NCBI RefSeq assembly: GCF_029689925.1
Contig: NZ_CP121445.1
Coordinates: forward strand, 1,233,001 to 1,297,000
Direction: 5' to 3'
Origin: Anaerocolumna sp. AGMB13025
Lineage (GTDB): Bacteria > Bacillota > Clostridia > Lachnospirales > Lachnospiraceae
DNA: 64,000 bases
The translations under genes were made by a program, and so were the position numbers. Below the pieces are notes generated by a model that saw only the letters and a list, made by a program, of their open reading frames with translations, made no database searches and was not told the origin of the DNA. Positions 18,092 to 27,653 of this stretch are shown piece after piece. Position 1 is the stretch's first letter, and the number at the start of each line of letters is the position of its first letter.

Positions 18092-20695
18092 ATGAAATAT
18101 GGATATTTTGATAATGATAAAAGGGAATACGTAATAGAACGGTTGGATTTGCCCACATCCTGGACCAATTACTTAGGGGTTAAGGATATGTGCGCGGTTG
18201 TAAACCACACAGCCGGAGGCTATCTGTTTTACAAATCACCGGAATATCACCGGATAACAAGATTTCGTGCCAACAGTGTCCCCCTGGACCGACCGGGACA
18301 CTATGTTTATGTCAGGGATGAGGAAGACGGAGATTATTTCAGCATATCCTGGCAGCCGGTAGGAAAACCCTTAACAGAAGCAAAGTATGAATGCCGTCAT
18401 GGCTTGTCCTACTCCAAGTACTCCTGCGAATATAAGGGACTATCCGCAGAGCAGACTTTATTTATTCCTCTGGAAGACCCGGTGGAGCTTTGGGATGTAA
18501 AGGTGAGAAATAACGGGGATACTCCCAGAGATTTAAGTGTATTTTCATACTGTGAATTTTCTTACCACCATATCGATATGGATAACCGGAACTTTCAGAT
18601 GAGTAATTATGCTGCCGGTTCTTCCTATGAAAATGGAGTCATTGAACATGATTTATTTTATGAAGAGTTTGGCTACCAGTATTTTACCGCTAACTTTGAA
18701 CCGGACAGCTTTGACTGCCTCAGGGATAAATTTATCGGACTTTACCGTACAGAAAGCAATCCCATTGCAGTAGAAAAAGGTATCTGCGGCGGAACCTTTG
18801 AAAAAGGAAATAACCACTGCGGCTCCCTGCATAAAAAGCTTACCTTACAGCCAGGGGAAGAAGTAAGGTTTGTATTTATGTTAGGAGAAGGGAACCGGGA
18901 AGCCGGTTACCTGATGAGGGATAAGTATTCTGATTTAGAGAAAGTAGAGGAAGCCTTTAAAGAATTAGCAAAGTTCTGGGATAAGAAACTGGGTAAATTA
19001 CAGATTCAGACTCCAAATGAAGGAATGAATACCTTAATCAATACCTGGAATTTGTATCAGGCGGAGATCAATATTATGTTTTCCAGATTTGCTTCCTTTA
19101 TCGAAGTAGGCGGAAGAACCGGCCTTGGATACCGTGATACCGCACAGGATGCCATGACCGTTCCCCATTCCAACCCGGCAAAATGCCGCCAGAGACTTGT
19201 GGAGCTTCTGCGGGGTCTGGTATCCACCGGTTACGGACTTCATTTATTTCAGCCGGAATGGTTTGACCCTGACAATTCCGTGAAACCTTTTAAGTCACCA
19301 ACCGTAATTCCTACCCCAAATAAAAACGATATGATACACGGCATTGAAGATGCCTGCTCCGATGATGCCTTGTGGCTGGTAAGTTCCATCGTTGAGTATG
19401 TTAAGGAAACCGGAGAAATCGAATTCCTTAACCAGGAGCTTACCTATGCAGATAAGGGCAAGGGCACTGTATATGAACATATGACAAAGATACTTGATTT
19501 TTCTTATGAACAGGTAGGGAAAAGCGGCATCTGCAAGGGACTCCGTGCCGACTGGAATGACTGCCTGAACCTTGGAGGAGGAGAGAGCGCACTGGTAACC
19601 TTCCTTCATTACTGGGCTTTGGGCAACTTCTTAGAGGCAGCAGAGTACTTAGGTAAAACAGAAGATGTGAAAAAGTATACCACTATGCGGGATAAGGTAA
19701 AAGAAGTCTGTGACCGTGAGTTGTGGGATAAGGACTGGTATATCCGAGGTGTTACAAAAAACGGTAAAAAAATCGGAACCAGTGAGGACAAGGAAGGTAA
19801 AATCCATTTGGAATCCAATGCCTGGGCCGTATTATCCGGTGCAGCGCCTAAGGATAAGGGTATTAAGGCCATGGACTCCATCGATAAATATCTCTATACG
19901 CCATACGGCATTATGTTAAACGGACCGTCCTATACGGTGCCCGATGAAGATATTGGTTTTGTAACCCGTGTTTATCCGGGCCTTAAAGAAAACGGCGCCA
20001 TATTCAGTCATCCCAATCCCTGGGCCTGGGCCTCGGAATGTATGTTAGGCCGGGGGGATCGGGCTATGAAGTTTTATGATGCCTTATGCCCTTATAATCA
20101 GAATGACTTAATTGAAATCAGGGAAGCAGAACCCTATTCCTACTGCCAGTTTATTATGGGGAAAGACCATACAGGCTTTGGCAGGGCAAGACATCCTTTT
20201 ATGACAGGTACCGGCGGCTGGGCATATTTTGCCGTAACCAGATACATATTGGGAATCAGGCCTCAGTTTGACAGTTTGGTTATTGACCCCTGTGTCCCTG
20301 CCGACTGGAAGGAGTTCCATGTCAGCCGTGAATGGAGAGGAGTACCCTGTGATATCACTGTTTTGAATCCGGACCGTGTTATGAAAGGTATAAAATCCAT
20401 TACCTTAAATGGCATTACGGTAAATGAAATAAAATTTAATGATTTAAAGGGTATGGAAGAATCGGGCGGAATACAGGAGAATGGTAAGGAAAAGTCTGAT
20501 ATAAACAAGGAAGATTCAGATAATTCAAATGAAAGTTCTAAAAAAGAGGTAAGTATTGAGAATAAGAAAGCTTTTATCTGTGAGGATGTTTCGAATAACA
20601 TGGAAGCTTCTGAAGATATGAAAGCATTTTATAGTGAGGAACATTCTAAGAGCAAAGATTCATCAATCAATAAAATTATCGTCATCATGGGATAA
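18092..20695 (+). CDS. chbP: GH94 N,N'-diacetylchitobiose phosphorylase-like enzyme
   Basis: An 867-residue cytosolic glycoside phosphorylase. The N-terminal MKYGYFDNDKREYVI and PWTNYLG-like blocks, ASFIEVGGRTGLGYRDTAQD, and GLRADWNDCLNLGGGES (D487/D490, the general-acid block) are GH94 hallmarks. The match to remembered Vibrio ChbP sequence is closer than to cellobiose phosphorylase, including SPEYHRITRFR and NHCGSLHK. ChbP splits GlcNAc2 with phosphate into GlcNAc-1-P and GlcNAc. A phosphohexomutase and a sugar ABC transporter follow, consistent with this. Oddly, ~70 hydrophilic residues (about 787-858, rich in Glu, Ser, Asn, Lys) interrupt the last beta-strand region, making it longer than the ~800 usual. 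Exact specificity remains inference. Confidence 0.82.
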   Translation: MKYGYFDNDKREYVIERLDLPTSWTNYLGVKDMCAVVNHTAGGYLFYKSPEYHRITRFRANSVPLDRPGHYVYVRDEEDGDYFSISWQPVGKPLTEAKYECRHGLSYSKYSCEYKGLSAEQTLFIPLEDPVELWDVKVRNNGDTPRDLSVFSYCEFSYHHIDMDNRNFQMSNYAAGSSYENGVIEHDLFYEEFGYQYFTANFEPDSFDCLRDKFIGLYRTESNPIAVEKGICGGTFEKGNNHCGSLHKKLTLQPGEEVRFVFMLGEGNREAGYLMRDKYSDLEKVEEAFKELAKFWDKKLGKLQIQTPNEGMNTLINTWNLYQAEINIMFSRFASFIEVGGRTGLGYRDTAQDAMTVPHSNPAKCRQRLVELLRGLVSTGYGLHLFQPEWFDPDNSVKPFKSPTVIPTPNKNDMIHGIEDACSDDALWLVSSIVEYVKETGEIEFLNQELTYADKGKGTVYEHMTKILDFSYEQVGKSGICKGLRADWNDCLNLGGGESALVTFLHYWALGNFLEAAEYLGKTEDVKKYTTMRDKVKEVCDRELWDKDWYIRGVTKNGKKIGTSEDKEGKIHLESNAWAVLSGAAPKDKGIKAMDSIDKYLYTPYGIMLNGPSYTVPDEDIGFVTRVYPGLKENGAIFSHPNPWAWASECMLGRGDRAMKFYDALCPYNQNDLIEIREAEPYSYCQFIMGKDHTGFGRARHPFMTGTGGWAYFAVTRYILGIRPQFDSLVIDPCVPADWKEFHVSREWRGVPCDITVLNPDRVMKGIKSITLNGITVNEIKFNDLKGMEESGGIQENGKEKSDINKEDSDNSNESSKKEVSIENKKAFICEDVSNNMEASEDMKAFYSEEHSKSKDSSINKIIVIMG

Positions 20696-20721
20696 ATTTT
20701 GTAATCAAAGGAGGTTGCAAG

Positions 20722-22176
20722 ATGATAAAGTTTGGTACAGGTGGCTGGAGAGCCATTATAGGAGAAGATTTTACCAAATCGAACATACAAAAGTTATCAA
20801 AGGCTCTGGCAATGAAAATGATCAATGAAGGTGTTACGGAAAACGGAATTGCCATCGGATATGACAGGCGTTTTCTATCCAAGGAGGCAATGAAGTGGGC
20901 CGGTGAAATATTTGCCGCAGAAGGGATTACCACCTATCTGATTAACCGGTCTTCACCGACTCCCCTTATCATGTATTACGTCATGGAGCATGAATTCCAT
21001 TACGGCATGATGATTACCGCCAGCCATAACCCGGCTGTATATAATGGCATTAAGGTTTTTACCTTTGGCGGCCGGGACGCGGATGAAATCCAGACACAGG
21101 ACATCGAGAATTATATTCAGGATGTAAAAGAAGAGGAAGTAGCGGGCATGGAATACGAAAAAGCCCTGAAAGCCGGTCTGATTCTGGAGATAAACCCTCT
21201 GAATGAATATCTGGATAATATCATCAGTGCCATAGATATGCAGGCCATTAAGAACAGGGGCTTACGGATTGCTTTAGACCCCATGTACGGAGTCAGCGAG
21301 ACCTCCTTAAAGACGATTCTCTTAACAGCCAGGTGCGAAGTCAATACCATCCATGACAGGCATGATACCTTATTTGGAGGAAAACTTCCGTCTCCGTCGG
21401 CCGAGACATTAAAAAGCCTGAAAAACTATGTGGTAGATCACAATATGGACATCGGAATAGCCACCGATGGAGATGCCGACCGGATTGGAGTTATTGATGA
21501 TACGGGGCGTTTCCTTCATCCAAATGACCTGTTAGTAGTACTTTATTATTATCTGGTAAAATACAAAGGCTGGCACGGTGCCGTGGTCAGAAACATTGCA
21601 ACTACCCATATGCTTGATAAAGTTGCCGAAAGCTTTGGTGAGAAATGCTATGAAGTTCCCGTAGGGTTTAAATATATATCCGCTAAAATGCAGGAAACCA
21701 ATGCTATAATCGGCGGTGAATCCTCCGGTGGTTTAACGGTAAGAGGCCACATTAATGGAAAAGACGGCATCTATGCGGCAGCTCTCTTAATTGAGATGAT
21801 TGCTGTAACCGGCAAGAATTTATCCCAGATCATTCGGGAGATAGAAGGGGAATGCGGCACCATTTATATGGAAGAGAGGGATTATAAATTCAACCAGGAG
21901 AAAAAAGATGAGATCTTTCAAACGCTTCTGGTGGATAAATGCCTCCCTGACATACCCTTTGAGGTGGATAAAATCTCTTATTTAGACGGCTGTAAGATTT
22001 ACTTTAAAAACGGCGGGTGGATCATAACCAGATTTTCAGGAACCGAACCTCTTCTTCGTATCTTTTGTGAGATGCCGGAGGCTTCTGATGCCGTAACACT
22101 TTGTGAAATCTATGAAACCTTTTTAGGTTTGAAGCATCAAAATGGGAACGATATAAGGGAATATGCATTAAAATGA
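20722..22176 (+). CDS. phosphohexomutase (phosphoglucomutase/phosphomannomutase family)
   Basis: A 484-residue alpha-D-phosphohexomutase. The phosphoserine loop is MITASHNP (S101), the metal loop is ATDGDADRIG, the sugar loop is GGESSGG and the C-terminal phosphate loop is RFSGTEPLLRI. AAAGGAGG sits 26 bp after the chbP stop, so they form an operon. The likely job is conversion of the phosphorylase product, GlcNAc-1-P (or Glc-1-P), to the 6-phosphate for catabolism; family members differ in sugar specificity and sequence alone does not decide. Confidence 0.88.
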   Translation: MIKFGTGGWRAIIGEDFTKSNIQKLSKALAMKMINEGVTENGIAIGYDRRFLSKEAMKWAGEIFAAEGITTYLINRSSPTPLIMYYVMEHEFHYGMMITASHNPAVYNGIKVFTFGGRDADEIQTQDIENYIQDVKEEEVAGMEYEKALKAGLILEINPLNEYLDNIISAIDMQAIKNRGLRIALDPMYGVSETSLKTILLTARCEVNTIHDRHDTLFGGKLPSPSAETLKSLKNYVVDHNMDIGIATDGDADRIGVIDDTGRFLHPNDLLVVLYYYLVKYKGWHGAVVRNIATTHMLDKVAESFGEKCYEVPVGFKYISAKMQETNAIIGGESSGGLTVRGHINGKDGIYAAALLIEMIAVTGKNLSQIIREIEGECGTIYMEERDYKFNQEKKDEIFQTLLVDKCLPDIPFEVDKISYLDGCKIYFKNGGWIITRFSGTEPLLRIFCEMPEASDAVTLCEIYETFLGLKHQNGNDIREYALK

Positions 22177-22244
22177 TATAAATTTAAATGATATAAATTA
22201 AATGATATGAATTTATATGATACATAAATATGATAAATATGATT
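22173..22244 (+). repeat. AT-rich ATGATATAAAT-type repeats
   Basis: Several imperfect copies of AAATGATATAAATTT / ATATGATACATAAAT directly after the mutase stop. Further on, 14-bp arms TTCAATTTTGTGTT and AACACAAAATTGAA (about 22256 and 22319) form a spaced inverted repeat. No gene is seen in 22177-22527. Confidence 0.6.
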
Positions 22245-22413
22245 TGAGTCAAAAGTTCAATTTTGTGTTTGGAATAAATACGAGGGTATATAAATTCAAT
22301 TTAGCACCTTTCCCACCAACACAAAATTGAAAGTTTGTAAAGTTTATACTGACATTTCCGGTTATTGGTAGCCGGTTTTCATAACATATGCTATAATAAG
22401 GTAAGACACAATG

Positions 22414-22455
22414 ATGGGCTGTTCTCCTGGGATGGCCCATTTCTTCTTTGCTTTT
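22414..22455 (+). terminator. hairpin with T-rich tail before the histidine kinase
   Basis: ATGGGC ... GCCCAT (22414-22440) is followed by a pyrimidine/T-rich run to TTTTT. It lies ~75 bp before the kinase gene and after a TATAAT at 22392-22397, so it could be a leader attenuator or a terminator for upstream transcription. Confidence 0.5.
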
Positions 22456-22527
22456 TAATAAAAAGAGGAAGGATTAAATCATATTTGGAAAACGGATGTT
22501 TAACTATTTCTGCGGAGGTATTTTGGG

Positions 22528-24396
22528 ATGAGAATTGGTAAAAAAGAAAAGGGACAGAAACGTAATCTTATGAAAAAACCCATTTCTTTAAGAAGAAGAC
22601 TGCTTTTTCTGGTAGTAATCTGTTGGATTGTTCCGATTATGATTATCTTTTTATTTATGACCTTGTATTACAGAAAAGGTGTAATGGATAAAACAGAGAC
22701 CTTAATGGAAGAAGGACTAAAAAACTTTACCTCCTTTCATGCCCAGAAACTCGATGAAGCAATCACCATCTCTAAAAAAACTTCCTATGAATTAATAATA
22801 GAAAAGGCCTGGAAAAAGTTAAAATCCGGGACGATATCCGATGCCCAGTTTTATAAAGAGGTCATTGGTAATCTAAAAAGCAAATATTATAATGACAACC
22901 GTTTTATTATGTCAATCTTTTATCTCTGTGACGCACCGGACAGGCTTTATTATACCTCAAGAAAACCAACCAGTTATATCAATACCTTCAATGATTATGT
23001 CAGAGCAGAAGCCAATAAGATAACCTTACAGGACACCTCGGATGCCCATGTTAAAATCATCAATGGTAAAATTTATATCATCAGAAATCTCTACACCACC
23101 ACCAACTATACCAAGTTCGGCACCTTAGTGGTGGAATTAAATACGAACAAGCTCTTTGAAGGCATTGCCCTGAATAAAGATTATGATCTGGGATTTTTCA
23201 TCGATGATACCTCCTCTATGATACTGTATGATACCGATGAAAAAGAAAATACCATGTCCTCCATCATCAATAAATTAAAGTTAACTTATTCCAAACAGCA
23301 AAACCGAAAGTTATCTAAAGTAGAAGATAACGTCTACACTGCCTTAATCTATCAGCAGAAATTCGATGATTACCACCTTGGAGCAGTATTAATAGCCAAT
23401 AAGAATACCATATATTCCGAGCTAACGGCTTTAAGTTACATCATGATACTTATCTTTTTAATCATTATCCCTGTATTCATTTACATGCTCTACTTTATAG
23501 CCAGACATATAACCGCCCCAATGGGAAGAATGATAGAAGCCTCCAAAGAAGTAGAACAGGGTAAAATCGGTATGCAGATAGAAGGAGATCCTATGCCCAA
23601 TGCGGAATTTTCATACCTTTTGGACTCCTTTAACCGAATGTCCAGCGAGGTAAAATATCTTTTTGATTATGCCTATAACGAAAAACTGGCCCGAAAAGAA
23701 GCCAAAATCATAGCCCTCCAGTCCCAGATTAACCCTCATTTCCTAAACAACACCCTGGAAATGATGAACTGGCAGGCCAGAATGGCCGGAGACGTCGCTG
23801 TCTCTAAAATGATAGAGGCCCTTGCCACCTTACTTGATTACAGTATGGACCGTTCCAACAAAAGACTCATCAACCTAGCCGAAGAACTGCGTTGTGCCGA
23901 TGCATACTTCTACATCATATCCATGCGCTTTGGCCAAAGACTCCGGGTAGAAAAAGAAGTAGACCAGGAGTTACTCCAACTTCAAGTCCCCCAGCTAATT
24001 CTCCAGCCCCTCCTTGAAAATGCCGTAGTCCACGGAATCGAAGCCGTAAAAAGCGGAACCATAAAACTAAAAGTCTATAAAGAAAAGAATAACGTAATCC
24101 TCCAAATTATCAACTCCGGAAAAATCATGACCCAAGCCGACATAGACCGAGTCAAAGACATACTGGACGGAAAAACCGGCAGCATAACAACCGGAAAAGG
24201 AAAACACATTTCCCTGGGAATCCGTAACGTAAACGAAAGAATCAAACTAATATACGGAGAAGAATACGGTCTTACCATCCTCCCCTACGAGGAAGTCGAT
24301 ACCGTCTCCACCATAACAATCCCTTTCGAAATGCCCCTGGATTCCGAAAAAGGAAAACTACTAAATAACATACTCAATAACCCTGATTTTAAGTAA
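22528..24396 (+). CDS. YesM-type sensor histidine kinase
   Basis: A 622-residue membrane kinase. A first helix (~25-50) and a second (~305-330) flank a large extracellular sensor domain; a HAMP segment (~330-385) leads to the His_kinase domain with the phospho-acceptor in QSQINPHFLNNTLE and the HATPase block QPLLENAVVHGIE. This is the YesM/LytS architecture used with AraC-type response regulators to sense sugars outside the cell. The partner regulator is at 28585, on the far side of the ABC transporter genes. GGAGG precedes the ATG. Confidence 0.9.
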   Translation: MRIGKKEKGQKRNLMKKPISLRRRLLFLVVICWIVPIMIIFLFMTLYYRKGVMDKTETLMEEGLKNFTSFHAQKLDEAITISKKTSYELIIEKAWKKLKSGTISDAQFYKEVIGNLKSKYYNDNRFIMSIFYLCDAPDRLYYTSRKPTSYINTFNDYVRAEANKITLQDTSDAHVKIINGKIYIIRNLYTTTNYTKFGTLVVELNTNKLFEGIALNKDYDLGFFIDDTSSMILYDTDEKENTMSSIINKLKLTYSKQQNRKLSKVEDNVYTALIYQQKFDDYHLGAVLIANKNTIYSELTALSYIMILIFLIIIPVFIYMLYFIARHITAPMGRMIEASKEVEQGKIGMQIEGDPMPNAEFSYLLDSFNRMSSEVKYLFDYAYNEKLARKEAKIIALQSQINPHFLNNTLEMMNWQARMAGDVAVSKMIEALATLLDYSMDRSNKRLINLAEELRCADAYFYIISMRFGQRLRVEKEVDQELLQLQVPQLILQPLLENAVVHGIEAVKSGTIKLKVYKEKNNVILQIINSGKIMTQADIDRVKDILDGKTGSITTGKGKHISLGIRNVNERIKLIYGEEYGLTILPYEEVDTVSTITIPFEMPLDSEKGKLLNNILNNPDFK

Positions 24397-24574
24397 AATA
24401 ATCGCAAATGCAAGTGGAACAACTTGGAAGAATATTTGAATCATGCATTTGACAAATATGAAAAGAAGTTTGCAACTAATAATAATTTAGGTTCCGGTAA
24501 TTAACAATTATACTAGAAAAAGCTAATCATTTGACCCCAGTTCATCCTCAAAAACTAGGAATCCCAATTTGCAG

Positions 24575-24806
24575 TATTCAAAGACTAAGGCAGCTTTCGG
24601 GTTGGTTATCCCAGGTTTGCATTGGAAAGGTTCCCATATGGCACTTGAGTTTCAGAAAATGCGCCAAGACCCCCAAGGGGAACTGTCTGAACGCAGTGAG
24701 TTTTCCCCTTGGGGGTCTGTTCTAAGCAATTTCTGGAACTCTAGTGCCATAGGGGTTCTTTCCAATGCAAACCTGGGATAACCAACCCGAAAGCTGCCGC
24801 ACCCTT
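24575..24806 (+). repeat. 210-nt conserved-loop/variable-stem hairpin element, copy A
   Basis: Hairpin 24589-24798: a 94-nt 5' arm, a 20-nt loop (24683-24702, CTGTCTGAACG-C-AGTGAGTT) and a 96-nt 3' arm. The outer ~41 nt pair perfectly, then an internal mismatch (5' GGTTCC opposite 3' GGGTTCTTTCC), a near-perfect middle stem around TGGCACT/AGTGCCA, a second mismatch (5' TGCGCCAAG / 3' TAAGCA) and a perfect 16-bp inner stem. The flanks are CAAAGACTAAG and GC(A)CCCTTT. The element sits in the 660-bp gap between the kinase and the binding-protein gene. The spurious ORFs across it include an LSERSEF peptide. See copy B at 62521. Confidence 0.92.
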
Positions 24807-25059
24807 TAAACCCCCCAAAAAAATTGCCTGTATTTCCCGTTCGCCCCCCCTCAATATGATTGATTTTGTAAATCAATGTTAAATATAGCAAGAATGAACA
24901 AATAATGTCAAGATGAACAAATGTATTTTGTAATAATTGTTAGTATAATACAGTTATACCAATGAGAGTATAAAAACTTTTACAGGAAGCCACACCCTTT
25001 AAAGCTAAGTATCTCATGGAGTTGTAGAAAAAACATTATCTTTAGGGAGGAAACAATTT

Positions 25060-26430
25060 ATGAAGAATGTTAAAAAATTCTTATCCATTCTTTTAACAGT
25101 CGTATTAATGGCATCACTTATGACCGGATGCGGTAATAAGAAGGATGCGAAAGAAACAGCGCAGGAAACTGATCAAAGCACTGTTACGGAAACCCCGTCT
25201 GCTGAAAGCGCAGAAACAGCAGAACCCACGGAAGCAGCACCCACGGAGGCGGCCAAGAATCCTGTTACCCTTGCCACCGTATCCATGTTTGGCGGTACTG
25301 ATCCCAATGCAGCTACCTACCAGGGAATCAACGATCAATTCATGAAAGATAATTCTTACATAACCTTAGAAGATGACTCACAGTCTTCCGACCAGGATTG
25401 GAAAACAAAAATAGCAGCTGACTTTGCAGTAGGCAATGAACCGGATGTAATCCAGTACTTTACCGATGCCAATGCAAGTGATGTATTAGCAGCAAATAAA
25501 TTTGTCTCCCTTGATGAAATCAAAGCACAGTATCCTGATTATGCAAAAGACACCTTAGAAACAGCTTTAAAAGCAGCCGCTAATCCGGATGGTGTTGAAA
25601 GAGCAGTACCAACCACCGGTTACTGGGAAGGTTTATTCTGCAACAAAGATTTATTCGATAAATACAGCCTTGAACTCCCTACAGACTGGGATAAATTATT
25701 AAAGGCTATTGATACATTTAAAGCAAATGGAATCGTTCCGATTGCAGTTTCCCTTAACAATGTACCTCATTACTGGGTAGAATTCCTGATGCTCTCCGCA
25801 GCAGGTCCAGAGGGTTATGCAACTGTTCCGACTCAGGCTCCTGAGGACTGGGCAAAAGGACTTTCCATGTTTAAAACTTTAAGAGATTTAGGCGCATTCC
25901 CAGAAGATACGGATACCATTGACAATGATTTAGCAGGGGAATTATTTAAAAATAAACAGGCAGCAATGCAGTTAGATGGTTCCTGGTATGCAGGTGGTAT
26001 TCCAGATCAAGACAATACAGTCGTAGTTACATTCCCTACAATACCTGGTGGTAAAGCTCCTGCCGGTGCTATGGTAGGAGGTATTTCCTCCGGTTTCTAT
26101 ATTACCAAAAAAGCCTGGGATGATCCGGATAAGAGAGATGCAGCTGTTAAATTTGTCATGGCTCATACAAATAAAGACTCTGTAACCAAGTACTGGAATG
26201 GCAACGGCCAGGCAGCCTGCGCAGTTGAACCTATTGCCAACATGACACCTCTTGGTGTTTCCGGTCTTAACTACAGCAGTGCAGCAACCAGTATCAGTGC
26301 TCCTACTGATTCAAGACTTTCACAGGAAGCTTATAATACTTTAATTGCCGGTATTGTTGGTGTATCAACCGGGGATGTGAAACCGGAAGATTTATTAAAT
26401 GAAGTATTATCAGTAAATGCAAGCAAATAA
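25060..26430 (+). CDS. sugar ABC transporter substrate-binding lipoprotein
   Basis: A 456-residue extracytoplasmic solute-binding protein of the carbohydrate (SBP_bac_1, CUT1) type. The signal peptide ends in the lipobox LMTGC, followed by a Glu/Thr/Ala-rich linker (~27-68) and the binding domain (SSDQDWKTKIAADFAVGNEPDVI is typical). AGGGAGGAAA precedes the ATG. It leads the permease pair and sits with ChbP, mutase and YesM/AraC genes, so a chitobiose or other beta-glycoside ligand is likely but not shown by sequence. Confidence 0.9.
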   Translation: MKNVKKFLSILLTVVLMASLMTGCGNKKDAKETAQETDQSTVTETPSAESAETAEPTEAAPTEAAKNPVTLATVSMFGGTDPNAATYQGINDQFMKDNSYITLEDDSQSSDQDWKTKIAADFAVGNEPDVIQYFTDANASDVLAANKFVSLDEIKAQYPDYAKDTLETALKAAANPDGVERAVPTTGYWEGLFCNKDLFDKYSLELPTDWDKLLKAIDTFKANGIVPIAVSLNNVPHYWVEFLMLSAAGPEGYATVPTQAPEDWAKGLSMFKTLRDLGAFPEDTDTIDNDLAGELFKNKQAAMQLDGSWYAGGIPDQDNTVVVTFPTIPGGKAPAGAMVGGISSGFYITKKAWDDPDKRDAAVKFVMAHTNKDSVTKYWNGNGQAACAVEPIANMTPLGVSGLNYSSAATSISAPTDSRLSQEAYNTLIAGIVGVSTGDVKPEDLLNEVLSVNASK

Positions 26431-26454
26431 AAGGGTGTACTAATTATAGTAAGG

Positions 26455-26486
26455 CAGAGGGGTTTTTAATCCGCCCCTCTGTTTTA
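26455..26486 (+). terminator. intrinsic terminator between binding protein and permeases
   Basis: CAGAGGGG (26455-26462) pairs with CCCCTCTG (26474-26481) across an 11-nt loop and is followed by TTTT. Placed inside the operon, partial readthrough would give more binding protein than permease, a common arrangement. The rest of the 329-bp gap shows nothing clear. Confidence 0.85.
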
Positions 26487-26759
26487 TCATATAGAAGATA
26501 TTATGGAAAACATACAGATAATATAGAACGATAAAATTATGGTCAAACATCGCAGTGAAATAGTTGATTAAATCAGCTCGAAACCCAGCTCGAAAGCATA
26601 GTTATGTTTTTTAAAGCTTCTCCTTGAATCAGAAAATTTTTGAAACATAACCGGTTTAATGATTTCTCAATTGCCCGATAGCAGATTTAATCAAGTATAC
26701 CAATAGAAATAACTACGAAGTTTGAATTTAGTAAGAATAAATAGAAAGGCAGGATATCC

Positions 26760-27641
26760 ATGCTTTATAAAAAGAAATTACCCCTATTGGCTTTTTTGCT
26801 ACCTGGCTTTATATTAATGCTGGTATTTCTTTATGAGCCTTTTGTAGAAAATATAATTAACAGTTTTTATGATATGACTTCTTTTGTCAGGATGCCGGGT
26901 CAGGAATGGAGATTCCTTGGACTAGATAACTTTAAGAAGCTGTTTATGGATCCGAAAGTAAAAATTGCCATACTAAATTCCTTTAAAATGATGGGACTGA
27001 CCATTGTATTTCAGGTGGGAATTGCATTTGTACTGGCTGTTCTGGTAAGTAACATAAAGCGGGGGCAGCAGTTCTTCCGTACGGTGTATTTCTTTCCAAT
27101 CGTAATATCTGCAACTGCAATTGGTCTTATTTTTAAACTATTTTACAATTATAACGGGGGTATGTTGAATCAATTATTAAAAGCATTCGATATGAAGCCG
27201 GTTAACTGGCTGGCTCCAAGCATTGCCTTTATTATGGTTTCCATACCGACCTTATGGAGTTATGTCGGTTTCTATTTTGTTATAATGCTGACGGGCTTAA
27301 GTGATATATCCGATGAAGTTTATGAAGCAGCCTCCATTGACGGATGTTCTAAATTTAAGCAGGTATTTTATATCACGGTTCCCCTGCTTAGAGGTGTGAT
27401 CTGCACCTGTGTGACGTTAGCCGTAACCGGTGCCTTAAAGGTATTTGACCTGCCCTGGGTCATAGTTCCAAAGGGAGCGCCTCAGGGGCTGACCCATTTT
27501 CTTGGCACCTACATGTATGAGCAGACCTTTACCATCAGCAATATCGACTATGGTTCCACCATTGCTTTATTGATTGTAGTATTTGGTCTGGTAGTAGCTC
27601 AAATCACATCTAAAATACTAAAACCCGATGCAAATCTGTAA
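26760..27641 (+). CDS. sugar ABC transporter permease (MalF-type)
   Basis: A 293-residue inner-membrane permease with six predicted helices. The EAA loop reads YEAASIDGCSKFKQVFYITVPLL, which docks the ATPase. FLLPGFILMLVFLYEPF is the usual first helix of CUT1 permeases. GGCAGG precedes the ATG. It pairs with the permease 12 bp downstream; no ATPase gene is in the cluster, so a shared MsmK-type ATPase elsewhere is likely. Confidence 0.92.
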   Translation: MLYKKKLPLLAFLLPGFILMLVFLYEPFVENIINSFYDMTSFVRMPGQEWRFLGLDNFKKLFMDPKVKIAILNSFKMMGLTIVFQVGIAFVLAVLVSNIKRGQQFFRTVYFFPIVISATAIGLIFKLFYNYNGGMLNQLLKAFDMKPVNWLAPSIAFIMVSIPTLWSYVGFYFVIMLTGLSDISDEVYEAASIDGCSKFKQVFYITVPLLRGVICTCVTLAVTGALKVFDLPWVIVPKGAPQGLTHFLGTYMYEQTFTISNIDYGSTIALLIVVFGLVVAQITSKILKPDANL

Positions 27642-27653
27642 GGAGGTGTAACG

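Noticed and set aside
24575..24806. Retron msr-msd or diversity-generating template
   Set aside because: No reverse transcriptase gene is present anywhere in the window.
24531..24891. Short ORFs over hairpin copy A, containing LSERSEF
   Set aside because: They run through a long inverted repeat on both strands and lack ribosome sites. The same peptide arises from the conserved loop in copy B, so it reflects the RNA/DNA element, not a protein.
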